From assembly GCA_023260315.1 (NCBI GenBank), contig JALQVQ010000187.1, positions 1 through 9,826 of the forward strand: 9,826 bases of DNA. The letters are read 5' to 3'. The DNA is from Burkholderiaceae bacterium (GTDB lineage: Bacteria > Pseudomonadota > Gammaproteobacteria > Burkholderiales > Burkholderiaceae_C). This document shows positions 7,076 through 9,826 of this stretch, piece by piece; position 1 is the first letter of the stretch, and each line of letters starts with the position of its first letter. A model generated the notes under the pieces. It made no database searches. It saw only the letters and a list, made by a program, of their open reading frames with translations, and had not been told where the DNA came from. The position numbers and the translations under genes were made by a program.

Positions 7076-8086
7076 TCAGGCGTGAAGCGGGGGCTTTTCC
7101 ATGGCCTCCGTTTGGTCGTGGATGAGCCCGATTTGTCCGTGCCAATAATCGGCGGTTCCGAACCACGGAAAATTGGCGCGGAACGCGGGGTCATCCCAGC
7201 GTCTCGCGAGCCAAGCGCTGTAATGGATCATGCGCAGGGTTCGCAAGGGCTCAATCAAAGCCAGCTCCCGGCGGTCGAAGGGGCGCAGTTGCTCGTAGCC
7301 CTCAAGGATCGCGCTGAGGGCTTGTGTTTGTTGAGGGCGCTCACCGGATAACAACATCCACAAATCTTGGATGGCCGGACCGGTCCGCGCATCGTCCAGG
7401 TCGACGAAGTGAGGACCGTGCGCGGGTGTCCACAAAATATTGCCAGGGTGACAGTCGCCGTGAAGCCGGATGTGCGCGCCCTTGAAAGCATCCCAAGCCG
7501 ACTGGACCGCTTGCATCGCACCATCGAAGGCGGCAACCCAACGCCCCTCAACTTCCAGCGGCAAGGCCTGTCGCGCAATCAGCGCCTCTTTGGAGGCATG
7601 TCCAAACGTGATGGGATCTAACGCCGGACGATTAACGAACGCCTGCTTGGCGCCCACATTGTGAAGACGCGCCATGAGGCGACCGATCCACTCGAGGACC
7701 TCCCAGTCATCGAGTTCAGGGCGACGTCCGCCTTTGCTGGGACTCACTGAGAATCGGAAGCCGTTGTGGTGATGCAGAGTTTCGCCGCCCAATCGCAACG
7801 GTGCGACCATGGGAACCTCGGCATCCGCAAGTGCCCAGGCAAACTGATGCTCTTCCTCAATGGCCGCGTCAGACCAACGTTCGGGGCGATAAAACTTGGC
7901 CACAACGGGGCTGCCCACGCCATCGGGCGCATCGTCGAGATGGCATTGAACGACGCGATTTTCATATGAGCTGAGGGCCATCAAGCGGCCATCCCCCATC
8001 AAACCAGTGGTTGCCAAGGCGTCAAGCATGACGTCTGGCGTGAGCGCTTCGTAAGCGTGTGTGGGGGTTTCATTCATTCCCAGCAT
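7076..8086 (-). CDS. srkA: Stress-response Ser/Thr protein kinase SrkA (YihE/RdoA family)
   Basis: SrkA is an aminoglycoside-phosphotransferase-fold kinase. In E. coli it is under Cpx control and protects against stress-induced death, linked to MazE/MazF. The 336-residue frame shows VVAKFYRPERW with Lys64 as ATP-binding lysine, VAPLRLGG, the catalytic loop LHGDCHPGNILW (208-219) with Asp211, the metal-binding FVDLDDARTGPA (227-238), DLWMLLSGE, and the family-typical ending IEPLRTLRMIHYSAWLARRW and FPWFGTADYW. These match E. coli SrkA closely in order and wording. The start may be ATG 8086 or, nine bases further in, ATG 8077 (MNETPT). Neither has a well-spaced ribosome-binding site. The stop codon touches that of htpG on the other strand. 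The upstream neighbour on the other strand starts about 12-21 bases away. Confidence 0.93.
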   Translation of the reverse strand: MLGMNETPTHAYEALTPDVMLDALATTGLMGDGRLMALSSYENRVVQCHLDDAPDGVGSPVVAKFYRPERWSDAAIEEEHQFAWALADAEVPMVAPLRLGGETLHHHNGFRFSVSPSKGGRRPELDDWEVLEWIGRLMARLHNVGAKQAFVNRPALDPITFGHASKEALIARQALPLEVEGRWVAAFDGAMQAVQSAWDAFKGAHIRLHGDCHPGNILWTPAHGPHFVDLDDARTGPAIQDLWMLLSGERPQQTQALSAILEGYEQLRPFDRRELALIEPLRTLRMIHYSAWLARRWDDPAFRANFPWFGTADYWHGQIGLIHDQTEAMEKPPLHA

Positions 8087-8092
8087 TATGAT
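8085..8092. promoter_or_regulatory. Overlapping divergent -10-like elements between srkA and the methyltransferase gene
   Basis: TATGAT (8087-8092, + strand) matches the -10 consensus at five of six positions and lies six bases before ATG 8099. On the minus strand CATAAT (8090 down to 8085) also matches five of six and would place the start of transcription near ATG 8077 of srkA. Both messages would then be almost leaderless. No good -35 was found for either, so this is tentative. Confidence 0.2.
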
Positions 8093-8098
8093 GGCGGT

Positions 8099-8965
8099 AT
8101 GTCAAAACTCGCGAAAAGCGGCCCGAAAGCGCCTGTTAAAACACTCAACGAACAGCTGCCCGAATTGCGTCCAGGTCAGTCTGTTGCGTTGCTGAAAGCG
8201 CTCCACATACTGACACGTGACGGCCGTATCAATCAAGACACCCGCCGCAAGTTGAAGCAGGTGTATCACTTGGTTCAGTTCATTGAGCCGTTGATTACCG
8301 AGATCGCCGAGGGCAAGACAACACTGAGTCTGGTTGACCACGGTGCCGGCAAGTCTTACCTCGGTTTCATCTTGTACGACTTGGTCTTCAAGCATTTAGA
8401 TTTTGGCGATGTGATTGGTGTCGAGAGCCGCGAAGAGTTGGTGACCCGTTCGGCTGAGTTGGCGCGCGATCTGCAGTTCGACCGCATGCGGTTTTATGCC
8501 CTGACGGTCGCACAGGCCATGACCGATCCCCGTATTCCCGAGACTGTCGATGTGGTGACGGCCCTGCACGCCTGTGACACCGCCACCGATGATGCGATCA
8601 GCTTTGGTCTCGCCCGACAAGCAAAAGCCATGGTGGTGGTGCCGTGTTGCCAAGCTGAAATGGCCAGCGTTTTGCGTCAGAGCCGTGGTTTGAAATTGGC
8701 CAAAACACCGCTGTCAGAATTGTGGCGCCATCCGCTGCACACCCGCGAGTTCGGTAGCCAAATCACCAATGTGTTGCGTTGCCTGCGCCTTGAGGCAAAT
8801 GGCTACAACGTGACGGTTACGGAGTTGGTTGGCTGGGAGCACTCGATGAAGAACGAGCTGATTTTGGCCAAACGAACGGGGCGTTCAAACCCCGAGGCCA
8901 AGGCCCGCATCGATGCGATCTTGTCTGAGATGGGGCTGGCGTCGATGCGTGAGCGTTTCAGTTAG
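8099..8965 (+). CDS. SAM-dependent methyltransferase, Methyltransf_32-like
   Basis: This is a predicted cytoplasmic class I methyltransferase of 288 residues from ATG 8099. A GTG at 8057 would add 14 residues overlapping srkA and is less likely. After a basic N-terminus and a helical region (about 20-72), motif I is LSLVDHGAGKSYLGF (76-90), the acidic end of strand 2 is VIGVESREEL (105-114), the motif IV region is VVTALHACDTATDDAI (152-167), and VVVPCCQAEM (179-188) follows. LHACDxATD with PxCCQ is the pattern I associate with the Methyltransf_32 family, which also includes GSTCD- and METTL25-like proteins. The methylated substrate is unknown. Nucleic acid or protein are both possible, and the PCC motif gives no decision. 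It ends 19 bases before the stop of the convergent transporter remnant. Family call good, function open. Confidence 0.8.
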   Translation: MSKLAKSGPKAPVKTLNEQLPELRPGQSVALLKALHILTRDGRINQDTRRKLKQVYHLVQFIEPLITEIAEGKTTLSLVDHGAGKSYLGFILYDLVFKHLDFGDVIGVESREELVTRSAELARDLQFDRMRFYALTVAQAMTDPRIPETVDVVTALHACDTATDDAISFGLARQAKAMVVVPCCQAEMASVLRQSRGLKLAKTPLSELWRHPLHTREFGSQITNVLRCLRLEANGYNVTVTELVGWEHSMKNELILAKRTGRSNPEAKARIDAILSEMGLASMRERFS

Positions 8966-8984
8966 TACCCACCGAATGCCTTGG

Positions 8985-9420
8985 CTAGCGCAGCAAGACC
9001 AATGCGACGCCGAGGATCGCCAGCAAAGCCCCCAGCCATGCGCCTCTGGCAGGTGCGCGGCCAAACTTGAGCCAGAGCAACGGCAAGATGATCACGGGAG
9101 ACAGGGCTGACAACACCCCCGCGCTACCCACCGGGCCCTCGCGCAAAGACCACAGCAACAGGCCCACACCGAGTCCCATACCGACCCAACCGCTCACAGC
9201 TGTTTGCCACAGCACGCGTCGGTTGACGGGTTGCGTTGAGCGACCCAGTTGCGGACGGATCAGCCCGACTGCAACCAAAGCCAGCAACGCGGTGGTGACC
9301 CGAATGGCAGAGGCCAAGACGGGATCGAAGCCACCGTCCATATCCATCGCTGGTTTTGCGATGAGCGCGCCGAGTGCTTGGGCAAACGCGGCGGTGAGCG
9401 CCAGCAAGATGCCTGACAGC
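8985..9420 (-). pseudogene. EamA/DMT-family membrane transporter, N-terminal half missing
   Basis: This is an inner-membrane drug/metabolite transporter (DMT superfamily, EamA domain) with unknown substrate. About 140 residues can be read, holding five hydrophobic segments: LLALTAAFAQALGALIA, AIRVTTALLALVAVGLI, AVSGWVGMGLGVGLLLWSL, LSALSPVIILPLLWL and LGALLAILGVALVLL. A complete member has about ten segments and 280-300 residues in two EamA repeats, so only the second repeat is present. The similarity continues upstream to about LSGILLAL (9396-9419) and then ends. The frame meets a TAG at 9459-9461 without any further transporter sequence. There is no proper start codon or ribosome-binding site, only a TTG at 9407. 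The gene is most likely cut by the right-hand junction and intact in its own genome, rather than decayed. The family is fairly sure. Confidence 0.75.
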
Positions 9421-9826
9421 GTATTGGGCGAATCATCCCAAGCCGGAGCCGTTGAGACCTACGGGCGCAAACTGGGTGTCGCGCCCACCCTGGCGATGTA
9501 CGTTCACTCTCAAAAGTTGTTCCAGTCGGGTTATATGCAAGCCCAGCCGGCAGTCTCACCCGATGCGCTGGCAAAGCGTACAAGCCGGTTTTTCTCCGAT
9601 GTGCTCCGCGCGTATGGAATCAAGAAGCCCGAGAGCCACGACCCAGCCGCCGAGAAGAAGCGAGAGCAACGAGAGAAGGCGCAGAAGGCCCTACTCGCCA
9701 AGTTCAAAGACGTAAAGCCAGCCGCACTCAAAGACGCAATACAGGCCGACTACACAAAGCTTGGTGCTGGTGTTCCTGATGCGGTAGAAGTCAAAAAGGC
9801 TTTGAAAGAAAAAGAGGCCGCATTAA
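9409..9826 (+). CDS. Unrecognised Lys/Glu-rich protein, open at the window end
   Basis: I do not recognise this protein. A + frame with no stop runs from at least the ATG at 9409 to the last base (139 codons). Its true beginning is uncertain because the first codons lie in or next to the junction with the transporter gene. The first confident residues are from about ETYGRKLGVAPTLAMYVHSQ (residues 16-35), followed by KLFQSGYMQAQPAVS and a segment RFFSDVLRAYGIKKPE. From about residue 79 the protein is charged and probably helical or coiled-coil, with AEKKREQREKAQKALLAKF and a lysine-rich end. No signal peptide, membrane segment or metal motif is seen. Such Lys/Glu/Ala-rich modular proteins occur on phages and plasmids, but this is only a guess. 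The frame is preferred over the other two because they contain stops and unlikely compositions. Confidence 0.5.
   Translation, partial: MPDSVLGESSQAGAVETYGRKLGVAPTLAMYVHSQKLFQSGYMQAQPAVSPDALAKRTSRFFSDVLRAYGIKKPESHDPAAEKKREQREKAQKALLAKFKDVKPAALKDAIQADYTKLGAGVPDAVEVKKALKEKEAAL

Noticed and set aside
9452..9731. + frame 9452-9715 and minus frame 9531-9731 at the right end
   Set aside because: They contain stops and have Ser/Arg/Cys-rich shadow composition; the overlapping frame from 9409 is open to the window end and more protein-like.
1..9826. tRNA, rRNA, CRISPR, insertion sequence, toxin-antitoxin or defence system
   Set aside because: No cloverleaf, regular spaced repeat, terminal inverted repeat with transposase, or matching protein motif was seen.

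Overview
The window looks like a piece of a Burkholderiales-type betaproteobacterial chromosome (Comamonadaceae-like). The basis is gene content and family resemblance: a Liv-type ABC ATPase next to a FAA1-like acyl-CoA ligase, a divergent Crp/Fnr regulator, an RluF-like pseudouridine synthase, HtpG and SrkA. No marker gene fixes the taxon. The host-like part runs from about 137 to about 9420. Both ends appear to be joined to unrelated DNA, so the window is probably a chimeric contig, or less likely a clone or recombination product.

Left to right: bases 1 to about 145 are very GC-rich (89 of the first 120 bases) and, on the + strand, resemble a molybdopterin-binding (MoeA/MoCF-like) protein of the kind seen in alphaproteobacteria. 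This meets the C-terminal end of a minus-strand LivG-like ATPase gene (137-823) within a 9-base stretch that fits both genes. The ATPase gene follows an AMP-forming acyl-CoA ligase gene (842-2788) on the same strand with an 18-base gap, so the two form an operon for uptake and CoA activation of a carboxylate or amino-acid-like substrate. A Crp/Fnr-family regulator (2943-3683) is divergent from this operon. An RluF-like rRNA pseudouridine synthase with a long Arg/Asp-rich N-terminal extension follows (3711-5060).

The 98-base gap before htpG (5159-7075) carries an excellent match to a heat-shock sigma-32 promoter. htpG ends directly against the convergent srkA gene (7076-8086), a stress-linked protein kinase. 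srkA is divergent, with about 12-21 bases between start codons, from a Methyltransf_32-like methyltransferase (8099-8965). A minus-strand EamA/DMT transporter remnant (8985 to about 9420) has only its C-terminal half. The last roughly 370-420 bases encode, on the + strand, an unrecognised Lys/Glu-rich protein open to the window end.

I saw no tRNA, rRNA, CRISPR array, insertion sequence or toxin-antitoxin module, and no clear undescribed multi-gene system. The points most worth checking are the two junctions, the unknown right-end protein, the sigma-32 promoter of htpG and the extension on the pseudouridine synthase.
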